Shown piece after piece: positions 18,129 through 26,065 of a DNA stretch of 33,506 nt (its first letter is position 1; every line of letters starts with the position of its first letter). Below the pieces are notes generated by a model, which ran no database searches, was not told where the DNA came from, and worked only from the letters and a program-made list of their open reading frames with translations. Position numbers and translations under genes: made by a program. Source of the stretch: Bacteroidales bacterium (GTDB taxonomy: Bacteria; Bacteroidota; Bacteroidia; Bacteroidales; UBA932); contig JAGCWD010000132.1 of assembly GCA_017962025.1 (NCBI GenBank), positions 1-33,506 on the forward strand, written 5' to 3'.

Positions 18129-19232
18129 TCAATCAACAATGCCGGTCTTTTCCTTCACCCGGTGGTAGGAAGCGATCATCTCGTCATAGTCCGAGGGATT
18201 CTTCCACAGATCCCTCTTCCCGATGAATTCCCTGACCGGAATTACGGCATAGCTGTCCGTAAGGGTCCCGGGACGGGTACACCAGGTGAGGATATATTCA
18301 GGTGAAAGCATCCTCCTCTCCCCTGAACGGTCGCTAGCTATCCTTAGCCTGACTGCCATGCCTATCCTGGTGTTGATGGCGCTCATGTTGGAGACGGCAT
18401 TCCCTAATGAATATACGACCGGAACGCCATCCAAGGTTTCGGAATCCTGAACCACATGGGGATGGGCTCCTACCACGGCATCGCAGCCAGAGGCGACAAG
18501 CCACTTCGCAAGGTCTCCCTGGGCCTTTGAGTGGTTGAGAATATATTCAATTCCCCAATGTGGAAGGGCCACTACGAATTCCGCTCCGGCCTCCCTCGCC
18601 TTGCGGATGGCCTTCCCAATCTCAGTCTTATCGGTGACATGGACTTTCGGTAAAGGACTTTCTATCTCCTGGTTGGTTCCGTAGGTGAAATTGACCAGTG
18701 CTACCTTGATCCCCTTGACCCTGATGTACAGCGGGAAGCGCCCCTTGTCGTCCTCTGAAGAAAGGGCGGTGCCGGTGTACTTCACAACTCCTGCCTTTTC
18801 CATCTTTGAATACCTTTCCAAAGTCCTCTCCAAGCCACGCCGTCCCTTGTCAAGGATATGGTTGTTAGCTGTCAGGAAGACGTCCACCCCGCAGCTGGCC
18901 ACATATTCCTCGAAACCATCAGGAGCAGAGAAGCAGGGATAGCCGGTGTAGGGTTTTCCGGCAAGGGTAAATTCCATGTTGGCAATGGCGAGGTCGGATT
19001 CCTTGATCAGTCCTTCCATCGCCTCGAAATAGGTCTGGAAGGAATATGTCCCGTCGGATTTCCTGGCATTTGTGATCTGGTCGGCATGCATCATGACGTC
19101 GCCCATTATGAATATGGTGACGGTGTCTGGAAGATTGGTCAGCGACCTGGCCGGAGGGATGTGTCCGACGATCTGGGCCTGCGCGAATGCGGCAAGGGAA
19201 AGGAATAGGCAGGAAGTAAAGAATCTCCGCAT
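18129..19232 (-). CDS. CapA-family secreted metallophosphatase-like protein
   Basis: A 367-aa protein with a signal peptide (MRRFFTSCLFLSLAAFAQAQ). It belongs to the CapA/PgsA family, named for poly-gamma-glutamate capsule synthesis and sharing a calcineurin-like fold. Metal-site motifs are IFIMGDVMMH, FLTANNHILDKG, VALPHWGIEY and VVGAHPHVVQ, in family order. No pgsB or pgsC genes are nearby, so a capsule role is not supported here. The ATG at 19230-19232 was preferred over an in-frame TTG two codons upstream because the latter lies inside the -7 element. The promoter is unusually well formed and implies a leaderless message. Confidence 0.87.
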   Translation of the reverse strand: MRRFFTSCLFLSLAAFAQAQIVGHIPPARSLTNLPDTVTIFIMGDVMMHADQITNARKSDGTYSFQTYFEAMEGLIKESDLAIANMEFTLAGKPYTGYPCFSAPDGFEEYVASCGVDVFLTANNHILDKGRRGLERTLERYSKMEKAGVVKYTGTALSSEDDKGRFPLYIRVKGIKVALVNFTYGTNQEIESPLPKVHVTDKTEIGKAIRKAREAGAEFVVALPHWGIEYILNHSKAQGDLAKWLVASGCDAVVGAHPHVVQDSETLDGVPVVYSLGNAVSNMSAINTRIGMAVRLRIASDRSGERRMLSPEYILTWCTRPGTLTDSYAVIPVREFIGKRDLWKNPSDYDEMIASYHRVKEKTGIVD

Positions 19233-19235
19233 GGA

Positions 19236-19267
19236 CAAAGATAATTATTATCGGAAATTCTTGCAAA
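19236..19267 (-). promoter_or_regulatory. Promoter of capA, canonical and leaderless
   Basis: On the minus strand TTTG (19267-19264) is followed after exactly 20 nt by TATCTTTG (19243-19236), the full Bacteroidota consensus. Only 3 nt separate the -7 element from the capA ATG, so transcription should begin at the A of ATG. Its -33 element abuts that of the tRNA-His promoter. Confidence 0.75.
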
Positions 19268-19289
19268 GAAAGAATTTTTTGTATCTTTG
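19261..19289 (+). promoter_or_regulatory. Promoter of tRNA-His
   Basis: TTG at 19261-19263 and TATCTTTG at 19282-19289 are separated by 18 nt. The predicted start is near 19293, about 10 nt before the mature tRNA. The TTG directly adjoins the capA -33 CAAA at 19264-19267, so both polymerases would compete for one 7-bp core. Confidence 0.65.
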
Positions 19290-19302
19290 CAATCTCCAAC
19301 AC

Positions 19303-19379
19303 GGTGCGATTAGTTCAGTTGGTAGAGCACCAGATTGTGGTTCTGGGTGTCGTGGGTTCGAGCCCCACATCGCACCCCA
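19303..19379 (+). tRNA. tRNA-His (anticodon GTG)
   Basis: A 77-nt gene including the extra 5' G (-1) typical of tRNA-His, opposite discriminator C at 19376. The acceptor stem is GTGCGAT with ATCGCAC. The D arm is GTTCAGTTGGTAGAGC. The anticodon stem CCAGA/TCTGG encloses TTGTGGT with anticodon GTG at 19337-19339. The T arm has the GTTCGAGCC signature. CCA at 19377-19379 appears to be encoded. Confidence 0.97.
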
Positions 19380-19383
19380 AAAC

Positions 19384-19414
19384 AAAAGGGTCGGCCTGAC
19401 GGTCGACCCTTTTT
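19384..19414. terminator. Bidirectional intrinsic terminator between tRNA-His and the TPR gene
   Basis: AAAGGGTCGGCC-TGAC-GGTCGACCCTTT forms a 12-bp stem (one G-T pair) with a T run after it on the plus strand and an interrupted T run (TTTTGTTTT) on the minus strand. It can end both the tRNA transcript and the convergent gyrA-TPR transcript, whose stop codon lies 21 nt away. Confidence 0.85.
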
Positions 19415-19434
19415 GGTTTGTCTGAGCTGTCCTG

Positions 19435-20751
19435 TTAGTTGACAAGCTTGGAGTACTTCTCGTAACCGGCCATGAACTTGGGATCCTCATCGCGGAAGCG
19501 ATAGAAGGCGTTCTTCAGGTACTCGGCGACGCTACCCTTGATGGTCTCGTCCTTGGTAATGCTGTAAGCCTTCTCGAAAGGCTCGATGCAGCTCTTGAGA
19601 GCTTTCTCGAACTGCTGGACAAGGGCCATGTACTTGTTGTCGTCCATCTCGTTCTGGGCTTTCTCGACGAGTTCCTCAGCCTGCTTGTAGAACATCAGAC
19701 CCTCGCCGATGTAACCGTACTCGTAGTTAGGATCGATCTGGGCGCACTTCTCGTAGGCAGCGACAGCCTCGTCGTACTGACCGAGCTGGGCACGGGTGTT
19801 ACCCTCGACATAGTAGAGGGATGCGTTGTTGGGCTCGTTCTTCTTGGCGTCGTTGATGAGGGTGAACAACCTTTCGGTGTCCTGTCCGCTGGTCACATAA
19901 TAGTTGATGAGACCGATGAGGAGACCCTGGCTCTGAGGGAATTTGGTGAAACCCTTCTCGAGATAATCCTTCTGCAGGGCCTTGCCGGTAGCAGTGGTGT
20001 CGAGGTTGGCAACACAGTCGGCGAGCTTGACATAGACCTCACCGTCCTTTGCAAAGTAGCCATAGTCGAGGCACTGCTCGAAGAGGACCTTTGCCTTGCC
20101 GTAGTTTTCTGCGCTGAAAGCAGTGAAACCGGCGTTGTAAAGGGCGCTGGTGTCGATAGCTGCGCTGGGCTTCTGGGCGGATGCTGAGAAAGCGTTCTCG
20201 AAGAAACGCTCTGCAGCTACCAGGTTACCAAGGGTGTAGGCGTTGTAAGCCTCGTTGGTGTACTTGGTGACGATGCTCTTGATACCGTCAGCGATTTCCT
20301 TGGTCTTGGTGGCCTTGGTGTCAATCTCGTAAGCCTTCTTGTAAGCCTCGAGAGCCTTTCCAAGGGCATTCTCCACGACCGGCTTGGTCACATCGACGAA
20401 CTCAAGCTGACCTCTTGAGTTGAAGTAGAGGTTCTTGTTGGAGAAAACCTGCTTTACATACTGCTCGCCTCCAAGGACAACGTTCTCGGTTGATGAAGGC
20501 TTGTCATTACCCATTGCAAGTTTGAGCTCATTCTCGGAAGCACCGACCCAGACATTTGCTGAAGGAGCGTTGTAAGCATCCAGATAGGTCTCAGCCAGCT
20601 TGGTCCAGGTAGCGACCTTGGTGGCCTTCTTAGCATTCTGTGAAGCTTCGAGGGCAGCGTCAAGAGCCTTCTTGGCTCCGGCTACACCACCCTGGGCATT
20701 CGCGACCTGCACGGAAGCGATCAATGCCAGAACAATCAAAATCTTTTTCAT
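19435..20751 (-). CDS. Secreted tetratricopeptide-repeat protein
   Basis: A 438-aa protein with a clear signal peptide (MKKILIVLALIASVQVANAQ). The rest is predominantly helical, with many Ala, Lys and aromatic residues in TPR spacing. The clearest repeats are around residues 190-235 (ALYNAGFTAFSAENYGKAKV) and 310-370 (ASLYYVEGNTRAQLGQYDEA followed by AQIDPNYEYGYIGEGLMFYK). TPR proteins serve as protein-interaction scaffolds; no enzyme domain is visible. It starts 15 nt after the gyrA stop without its own -7 box, so cotranscription with gyrA is expected. Proximity to gyrA is common in Bacteroidales and need not mean shared function. The partner is unknown. Confidence 0.85.
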   Translation of the reverse strand: MKKILIVLALIASVQVANAQGGVAGAKKALDAALEASQNAKKATKVATWTKLAETYLDAYNAPSANVWVGASENELKLAMGNDKPSSTENVVLGGEQYVKQVFSNKNLYFNSRGQLEFVDVTKPVVENALGKALEAYKKAYEIDTKATKTKEIADGIKSIVTKYTNEAYNAYTLGNLVAAERFFENAFSASAQKPSAAIDTSALYNAGFTAFSAENYGKAKVLFEQCLDYGYFAKDGEVYVKLADCVANLDTTATGKALQKDYLEKGFTKFPQSQGLLIGLINYYVTSGQDTERLFTLINDAKKNEPNNASLYYVEGNTRAQLGQYDEAVAAYEKCAQIDPNYEYGYIGEGLMFYKQAEELVEKAQNEMDDNKYMALVQQFEKALKSCIEPFEKAYSITKDETIKGSVAEYLKNAFYRFRDEDPKFMAGYEKYSKLVN

Positions 20752-20766
20752 GATTAGTATTGGTAT

Positions 20767-23268
20767 TTAGTTGTTAATATCTTCTTCCTCCTCGCCATTC
20801 TTGTCAACTGTAGAGACTGCTGCTATCGAGTCTCCCTCCTTTATGTTGATAAGCTTTACACCCTGAGTCGCCCGACCGACAACCCTGATGTCCGAAACTC
20901 CCATCCTGATGGTAAGACCGGACTTTTCAATGATCATAAGGTCGTTGTTCTCGGTCACATTCTTAATGGCTATCAACTTTCCGGTCTTTTCGGTGATGTT
21001 GATCGTCTTCACTCCCTTTCCTCCCCTCTTGGTGATCCTGTACTCATCGATGCCGGACCTCTTACCGAATCCATTCTCGCTGACGACCAGCACAGTGTGC
21101 TCGGAAGCGTCCTCGGCTGAAGGATCGTAGTTGATCGCGCCTATCACTTCGTCGTCTTCTTCAATATTGATGCCACGGACTCCGGTGGATGTCCTGCCCA
21201 TCTCCCTGGCATCCTTTTCATTAAAGCGGCAGCAACGTCCTTCGCGGGCAGCGATGAGGATCTCGTCATTGCCTGAAGTGAGCATGACCTCGACCAGTTC
21301 GTCACCCTCGCGGAGATTGACAGCATTGACTCCGGCTGCCCTTGGATGTGAATATGCCGACAAAGCGGTCTTCTTGATGATACCCCTCTTGGTGACGAGG
21401 GCTATGCTGTGAGCGTTGACATATTCCTCATCCTTGAGGGTCTTGACGTTGATGTAAGTCTTGATCTTGTCATCCGGAATGCTGAGCACGTTCTGGATTG
21501 CACGACCCTTGGAAGCCCTCGATCCCTCGGGGATCTCATAGACCTTCAGCCAGTAGCAACGGCCGCTCTGGGTGAAGAGCAACATGGTGGAATGCATGTT
21601 GGCAATGTAGATGTGCTCTATGAAGTCCTCGTCCCTTGTGGAACTGCCCTTCATTCCAACACCACCGCGGGCCTGGGTACGGTACTCGGTCAGAGGAGTC
21701 CTCTTGATGTAGCCGAAATGGGAAATAGTGATGATTACATCCTCGTTGGGATAGAAGTCCTCGGGATTGAATTCCTCCTCGGAAGGACGGATCTCGGTCC
21801 TACGTGGATCGGCGTACTTATCCTTGAGTTCCAAGGTCTCCTGCTTGACAATCTTGAGCTGCTCGGCATCGCTGGCGAGGATCTCGTTGCAGCGGGCGAT
21901 GAACTTCTCGAGTTCGTCGTACTCGGCCTGGAGTTTCTCCCTCTCGAGTCCGGTCAGCTGCCTCAGACGCATCTCGACGATTGCGGTAGCCTGGATCTCA
22001 GTGAAGCCGAACCGCCTGATGAGTTCCGCCTTGGCCTCGTCCACATTTTCGGAATGACGGATGATGTGGATGATCTCGTCGATCACGTCTATCGCCTTAA
22101 GCAAGCCTTCGAGGATGTGGGCCCTCTTGAGAGCCTTGTCCAGTTCGAACTTTGTCCTGCGGACGACAACTTCGTGGCGGAAATCCACGAAATTGGCGAT
22201 GAGTTCCTTCAGGGAAAGGGTCTTGGGCCTTCCACCAACAAGAGCGACATTGTTGAAGGCAAAGCTGGACTGGAGGGATGTGTACTTGAACAGGGTGTTG
22301 AGAACGACATTGGAGTTGCTCCCCTGCTTGACCCTCAGGATTATGCGCATTCCCTCGCGGGAAGTCTCGTCATTGATGTAGGTGATGCCCTCGATCTTCT
22401 TGTCCTCGACCATCTGGCCGATCTTCTCGATCATCTCCTTCTTGTTGACCATGTAGGGAACCTCGGTCACAACGATGGTCTCGCGGCCGTTGTCAGCGAC
22501 CTCGATCTCGGTCCTGGCCCTGACGACCACCCTTCCGCGGCCTGTCTCATAGGCTTCCTTGATGCCGCTCACGCCCATGATGATACCTCCGGTCGGGAAG
22601 TCTGGGCCCTTGGTGTACTGCATCAGGCCTTCGGTGTCGATGTCCGGATTGTCGATGTAGGCGCAGATGGCATCACAGCACTCTCCGAGATTGTGGGGAG
22701 CCATGTTGGTGGCCATACCCACCGCGATTCCGGCTGAACCGTTAAGGAGAAGCAGAGGGGCCTTGGTAGGAAGGACAGTAGGTTCCTGCTCGGTGTCATC
22801 GAAATTGTTGACCATGTCAACAGTGTTCTTCTCGATGTCTCCGAGGATCTCTTCGGTGATCTTCTGGAGCTTGGCTTCGGTGTACCTCATGGCTGCAACA
22901 GGGTCGCCGTCCATGGATCCGAAGTTACCCTGGCCGAAAACGGTGGGATAACGCTGGTTCCAGGGCTGTGCGAGCCTGGCAAGGGCGTCATAGACGCTAG
23001 AATCACCGTGAGGGTGGTATTTTCCAAGGACTTCTCCAACTATCTTGGCACATTTGCGGGTGGGTCCCGAATAAGGGAGTCCCAGGCCGTCCATGCCATA
23101 AAGCACTCTCCTCTGGACGGGTTTGAGTCCGTCCCTGACATCGGGCAGGGCTCGGGAAACTATGACAGACATCGAATAATCGATGTAGGCTGATCGCATT
23201 TCCTGGTCTATTTCCACTTGCTCGATAATGCCAGTCCGTTCTTCTTTGATCTTGTCCTCTATATCCAT
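20767..23268 (-). CDS. gyrA: DNA gyrase subunit A
   Basis: GyrA is the DNA-cleaving subunit of gyrase, which introduces negative supercoils. It is 833 aa. The N-terminal breakage-reunion domain carries the active-site Tyr129 in AMRYTEAKL. The quinolone-determining region is [10 protein letters not shown], where S90 and D94 (E. coli S83 and D87) are both the susceptible-type residues. The C-terminal six-blade pinwheel starts near residue 500 and contains RGGKGVKTI, a GyrA-box form with Thr-Lys in place of the usual Gln-Arg, which supports GyrA over ParC. The tail is acidic ([10 protein letters not shown]). A promoter with TTG-N20-TATATTTG lies upstream, and the TPR gene follows. Confidence 0.96.
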   Translation of the reverse strand: MDIEDKIKEERTGIIEQVEIDQEMRSAYIDYSMSVIVSRALPDVRDGLKPVQRRVLYGMDGLGLPYSGPTRKCAKIVGEVLGKYHPHGDSSVYDALARLAQPWNQRYPTVFGQGNFGSMDGDPVAAMRYTEAKLQKITEEILGDIEKNTVDMVNNFDDTEQEPTVLPTKAPLLLLNGSAGIAVGMATNMAPHNLGECCDAICAYIDNPDIDTEGLMQYTKGPDFPTGGIIMGVSGIKEAYETGRGRVVVRARTEIEVADNGRETIVVTEVPYMVNKKEMIEKIGQMVEDKKIEGITYINDETSREGMRIILRVKQGSNSNVVLNTLFKYTSLQSSFAFNNVALVGGRPKTLSLKELIANFVDFRHEVVVRRTKFELDKALKRAHILEGLLKAIDVIDEIIHIIRHSENVDEAKAELIRRFGFTEIQATAIVEMRLRQLTGLEREKLQAEYDELEKFIARCNEILASDAEQLKIVKQETLELKDKYADPRRTEIRPSEEEFNPEDFYPNEDVIITISHFGYIKRTPLTEYRTQARGGVGMKGSSTRDEDFIEHIYIANMHSTMLLFTQSGRCYWLKVYEIPEGSRASKGRAIQNVLSIPDDKIKTYINVKTLKDEEYVNAHSIALVTKRGIIKKTALSAYSHPRAAGVNAVNLREGDELVEVMLTSGNDEILIAAREGRCCRFNEKDAREMGRTSTGVRGINIEEDDEVIGAINYDPSAEDASEHTVLVVSENGFGKRSGIDEYRITKRGGKGVKTINITEKTGKLIAIKNVTENNDLMIIEKSGLTIRMGVSDIRVVGRATQGVKLINIKEGDSIAAVSTVDKNGEEEEDINN

Positions 23269-23304
23269 AAAAACGCTATAATCTTACCTAATTGGTTAAA
23301 CATG

Positions 23305-23335
23305 CAAATATAATGAAATTTTCGAACTCCGGCAA
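23305..23335 (-). promoter_or_regulatory. Promoter of gyrA
   Basis: On the minus strand TTG at 23335-23333 is followed after 20 nt by TATATTTG at 23312-23305, giving a predicted start near 23301 and a leader of about 33 nt. Confidence 0.7.
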
Positions 23336-23374
23336 GTCCGCCAAAATGTCATGAAACGGGAGGTCGCACGGAAA

Positions 23375-23405
23375 TTGCAAATGTGGGGGATAATTACTAT
23401 CTTGT
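23375..23405 (+). promoter_or_regulatory. Probable promoter of clpC
   Basis: TTG at 23375-23377 and TATCTTGT at 23398-23405 are 20 nt apart. The -7 element departs from TAnnTTTG in its last two bases. The predicted start, near 23409, leaves a leader of about 20 nt before the chosen ATG at 23429 and lies downstream of the alternative start at 23351. Confidence 0.45.
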
Positions 23406-23428
23406 GGATTCGGGCAAAGAAAAAGCTT

Positions 23429-25780
23429 ATGGAAATAAAAATATCCGACGAACTGAATAACATTATCCGGTACGCCCGGGAAGAGGCGATGCGCACCGGC
23501 AGTTATGGGATCGGTCCCGACCATCTCTTCCTCGGCATGATGCGCCAGGGAGACAACGAGGCTTGCAAGGTCCTCATCAATATGGGAGTGGACATCGATG
23601 AATTCAAACGCTTCATAGACAGTCACATATTCACCAACGAATCAATCCCCTACTCCGAGGCGGACAAGATCTCGTTCTCCCGGTACGCCCAGAACGTGCT
23701 GAGCATCACGGTGATGGAGGCTTCGAAGATGAATGCCTCCGAGGCTACTTCCCTTCACCTGCTTCTTGCTTTGTGCCGGACCACCGAGAACTACGGCCAG
23801 GCCTATCTCCGCCAGCACGGAGTGGACTATGGCAGGCTGCTGGCACACATGCGTGATGAGGGACTTCTCGGCCAGGCGAGTCAGAAACCCGAGAACGAAA
23901 TGCCTCAGGGAGATGAGGAAGAAGGTGAAGAAGGTCCGGCGCAGGGAAACAACCCCTCCGGCAAGGTCAACATGGAAGATTTCGGCTATGACCTGACCAA
24001 GGCTGCGGCGGAAGGCAAACTTGACCCTGTGGTCGGAAGGGATGTGGAGATAGCCCGTGTCATCGAAATCCTTGGACGGCGTAAGAAGAACAACCCGATG
24101 CTCATCGGAGAGCCCGGAGTCGGTAAATCGGCGATTGTCGAGGGAATAGCCCAGAGGATCGCCGGAGGGAGCATCTCCCCCGTCCTGGCAAAGAAAAGGC
24201 TGATCTCGCTCGACATAGCATCAGTCGTAGCCGGCACCAAGTACCGGGGCGACTTCGAGAAGAGGCTCAAGGCCATCATCAAGGAAGCCAGCACAAATCC
24301 CGATATCATCCTGTTCATCGACGAGTTCCACACAATTGTGGGAGCAGGTGGTGCTCAGGGCAGCCTGGATGCGGCGAATATGCTGAAGCCCGCCCTCGCC
24401 AGGGGTGAACTACAGTGCATCGGTGCCACCACCATGGATGAGTTCGCAAAGATCGTGGAAAAGGACGGAGCCCTCGACAGGAGGTTCCAGAAGATAGTCG
24501 TGGAACCCACCGACATCAAGCAGAGTATCTCAATCCTCAACAACATAAAGGCCAACTACGAGGAATTCCACAGCGTGACCTACAACGATGAAGCCATAGA
24601 GGCCTGCGCCCGGCTTACCGATCGTTACGTCACTGACAAGTTCCTGCCTGACAAGGCGATAGATGCCATGGACGAGGCTGGATCGATGGTCCGGCTTAGC
24701 CTCACGAAAGACAAGAAGACAGGGAACGTGGTGGATGCCGAAGACATAGCCACCGTCGTCTCCAAGATGACCGGAATCCCGGTCAACAAGGTCGCCGAAA
24801 GTGAGAGGGGCAGGATCATGAAGATGAAGGACCGCCTCCAGGGGAGGATCATCGGACAGGACGAGGCAATCGACAAGGTAGTGCGGGCAATCCGCCGCAA
24901 CCGTGCCGGACTAAAGGACCCCAACCGTCCGATCGGCACCTTCCTCTTCTTCGGTCCCACAGGAGTGGGCAAGACCCAGCTCGCGAAGTGCCTCGCTGAA
25001 TATCTTTTCGATTCCGAAGAGAATATGGTCCGCATCGACATGAGCGAGTACATGGAGAAATACACCGTGTCCTGCCTCATCGGAGCGCCTCCCGGATACG
25101 TCGGCTATGAGGAGGGCGGACAGCTCAGCGAGAGGGTACGCCGCAAGCCGTACTGCGTGGTGCTCCTTGACGAGATCGAAAAGGCACATCCGGACATATT
25201 CAACATCCTTCTGCAGGTCCTGGACGACGGCCATCTGACCGACAGTAACGGCCGCGTGGTGAACTTCAAGAACACTATCGTCATAATGACCTCCAATGTC
25301 GGAAGCCGGGAACTTGATGAATATGGTACCGGCGTCGGATTCGCAACAGCCGGAAAAAACGTAGCCCAGAACCGCCAGACGGTGTTGGAAAAGGCCATCA
25401 AGAAGAATTTCCCTCCGGAGTTCATCAACAGGGTGGATGAGCAGGTATTCTTCAACGCCCTCACCAAGGAAGACATCGAGAAGATCATAGACATCGAACT
25501 CAAGGACCTCAAGGAAAGGGCCGAGGAGTCCGGTTACAAGCTCACCATCACTCCTTCAGCCAAGAAGTTCATAGCAGAGGCAGGTTACGATCCGGCGTTC
25601 GGGGCAAGGCCGCTAAAGAGGGCTGTGATGAGGTACGTGGAAGATCCGGTGTCTGAGTTCATCATCTCCGACAGGATCCTTCAGGACCGCCACAAGAAAG
25701 GCTCAAGTGAACTCCGTGTCCTCAAGGTGGGATTGACCCCCGAGAAGGACAACACCCTCGTCTCCCTGAAAGAAGACTAG
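23429..25780 (+). CDS. clpC: ClpC-type AAA+ unfoldase without middle domain
   Basis: An ATP-driven unfoldase that feeds substrates to ClpP. The ATG at 23429 (MEIKISDELNNIIRYAREEA) gives 783 aa; the 26 residues encoded upstream are unlike the family and overlap the promoter. Domains in order: double Clp N repeat (1-150), acidic linker (about 155-185), D1 with Walker A GEPGVGKS and Walker B ILFIDEFHT, then D2 with Walker A GPTGVGKT and Walker B VLLDEIEKAH. Arginine fingers are in LDRRF and FINRVDE, and a VGF loop for ClpP contact is in GTGVGFATAG. Between DEAGS and MTGIPV there are only 27 residues where ClpC normally has about 80, so the regulatory coiled-coil M domain is missing, as in ClpA. 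D2 sequence is nevertheless ClpC-like. It is divergent from gyrA and monocistronic. Confidence 0.92.
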   Translation: MEIKISDELNNIIRYAREEAMRTGSYGIGPDHLFLGMMRQGDNEACKVLINMGVDIDEFKRFIDSHIFTNESIPYSEADKISFSRYAQNVLSITVMEASKMNASEATSLHLLLALCRTTENYGQAYLRQHGVDYGRLLAHMRDEGLLGQASQKPENEMPQGDEEEGEEGPAQGNNPSGKVNMEDFGYDLTKAAAEGKLDPVVGRDVEIARVIEILGRRKKNNPMLIGEPGVGKSAIVEGIAQRIAGGSISPVLAKKRLISLDIASVVAGTKYRGDFEKRLKAIIKEASTNPDIILFIDEFHTIVGAGGAQGSLDAANMLKPALARGELQCIGATTMDEFAKIVEKDGALDRRFQKIVVEPTDIKQSISILNNIKANYEEFHSVTYNDEAIEACARLTDRYVTDKFLPDKAIDAMDEAGSMVRLSLTKDKKTGNVVDAEDIATVVSKMTGIPVNKVAESERGRIMKMKDRLQGRIIGQDEAIDKVVRAIRRNRAGLKDPNRPIGTFLFFGPTGVGKTQLAKCLAEYLFDSEENMVRIDMSEYMEKYTVSCLIGAPPGYVGYEEGGQLSERVRRKPYCVVLLDEIEKAHPDIFNILLQVLDDGHLTDSNGRVVNFKNTIVIMTSNVGSRELDEYGTGVGFATAGKNVAQNRQTVLEKAIKKNFPPEFINRVDEQVFFNALTKEDIEKIIDIELKDLKERAEESGYKLTITPSAKKFIAEAGYDPAFGARPLKRAVMRYVEDPVSEFIISDRILQDRHKKGSSELRVLKVGLTPEKDNTLVSLKED

Positions 25781-25781
25781 G

Positions 25782-25809
25782 GGCCGAAAAGCCTCCGGCC
25801 TTTTAGGCC
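25782..25809. terminator. Hairpin after clpC, overlapping the end of a convergent small ORF
   Basis: GGCC-G-AAAAG pairs with CTTTT-A-GGCC around the loop CCTCCGGC, with one G-A mismatch. It follows the clpC stop by 1 nt. No long T tract follows on the plus strand, so termination strength is uncertain. The stop codon of the minus-strand small ORF is inside the 3' arm. Confidence 0.45.
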
Positions 25810-25931
25810 AGGCGGGAGGCGGAGTCGAGTTCGAGGCCCATGTCGCCCATCATGTCGAGGAGGGCGGAAAGGGAGGACTCGGAGGAGATCATTGAAGAGA
25901 GGTCCGCAGGTGTGTATTCGGTGTTCTTCAT
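25803..25931 (-). CDS. Small protein of unknown function, 42 aa
   Basis: An unrecognised reading frame on the minus strand between clpC and the GH92 gene. It begins MKNTEYTPADLSSMISSES and ends GLELDSASRLA. It is acidic, rich in Ser, Leu and Met, has no Cys and no hydrophobic stretch long enough to span a membrane. Support for being real: 35 of 42 codons end in G or C, as in neighbouring genes, while the flanking DNA is AT-rich; the codons (CTC, TCC, GAC, GGC, GCC) are those preferred in the window; and an exact TATCTTTG element lies 37 nt upstream of the ATG. Function cannot be inferred. A cytosolic regulatory peptide, an adaptor or a modified-peptide precursor are all possible. The alternative is chance ORF in the clpC 3' region. 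Confidence 0.55.
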   Translation of the reverse strand: MKNTEYTPADLSSMISSESSLSALLDMMGDMGLELDSASRLA

Positions 25932-25967
25932 GGCTTTATGTTTTTAATTTGTTTTCTGTTTCTGATG

Positions 25968-25975
25968 CAAAGATA
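25968..25975 (-). promoter_or_regulatory. -7 element for the 42-aa ORF
   Basis: TATCTTTG on the minus strand fits TAnnTTTG, with a predicted start near 25964 and a leader of about 33 nt. There is no TTG at the usual distance; instead an inverted repeat directly adjoins the element, as might happen with an activator-dependent or repressed promoter. Confidence 0.5.
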
Positions 25976-26012
25976 TATTCAGCTTGTGCCAAACTAAAGC
26001 ACAAGCTGAATA
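25976..26012. repeat. Perfect 14-bp inverted repeat between divergent genes
   Basis: TATTCAGCTTGTGC (25976-25989) and GCACAAGCTGAATA (25999-26012) are exact reverse complements separated by CAAACTAAA. The repeat abuts the minus-strand -7 element at 25968-25975 and ends 5 nt before the plus-strand candidate -7 element at 26018. Two readings are open: an operator controlling one or both divergent promoters, or a transcription terminator for clpC readthrough, because ATTTTTATCTTTTT follows on the plus strand. It is unique in the window. Confidence 0.8.
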
Positions 26013-26017
26013 ATTTT

Positions 26018-26025
26018 TATCTTTT
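26018..26025 (+). promoter_or_regulatory. Possible -7 element for the GH92 operon
   Basis: TATCTTTT differs from TAnnTTTG only in the last base and lies 40 nt upstream of the GH92 ATG. No TTG stands at the -33 distance; that position falls inside the inverted repeat's spacer and right arm. Confidence 0.35.
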
Positions 26026-26065
26026 TCCCAACTTTTTCGTAAGTTTAGGGAAAGAATTGAGCACT

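Noticed and set aside
21409-22737. Long plus-strand open frame of 442 codons
   Set aside because: It lies wholly antisense to gyrA, has low-complexity Leu/Asp/Val-rich sequence from the complementary codons and no family resemblance.
23351-23428. Upstream start for clpC at 23351
   Set aside because: The 26 extra residues do not resemble Clp N-termini and would lie upstream of the likely start point.
25892-26065. Upstream extension of the GH92 gene to an ATG at 25892
   Set aside because: The added residues are not signal-peptide-like, run through the inverted repeat and both candidate promoters, and overlap the small minus-strand ORF.
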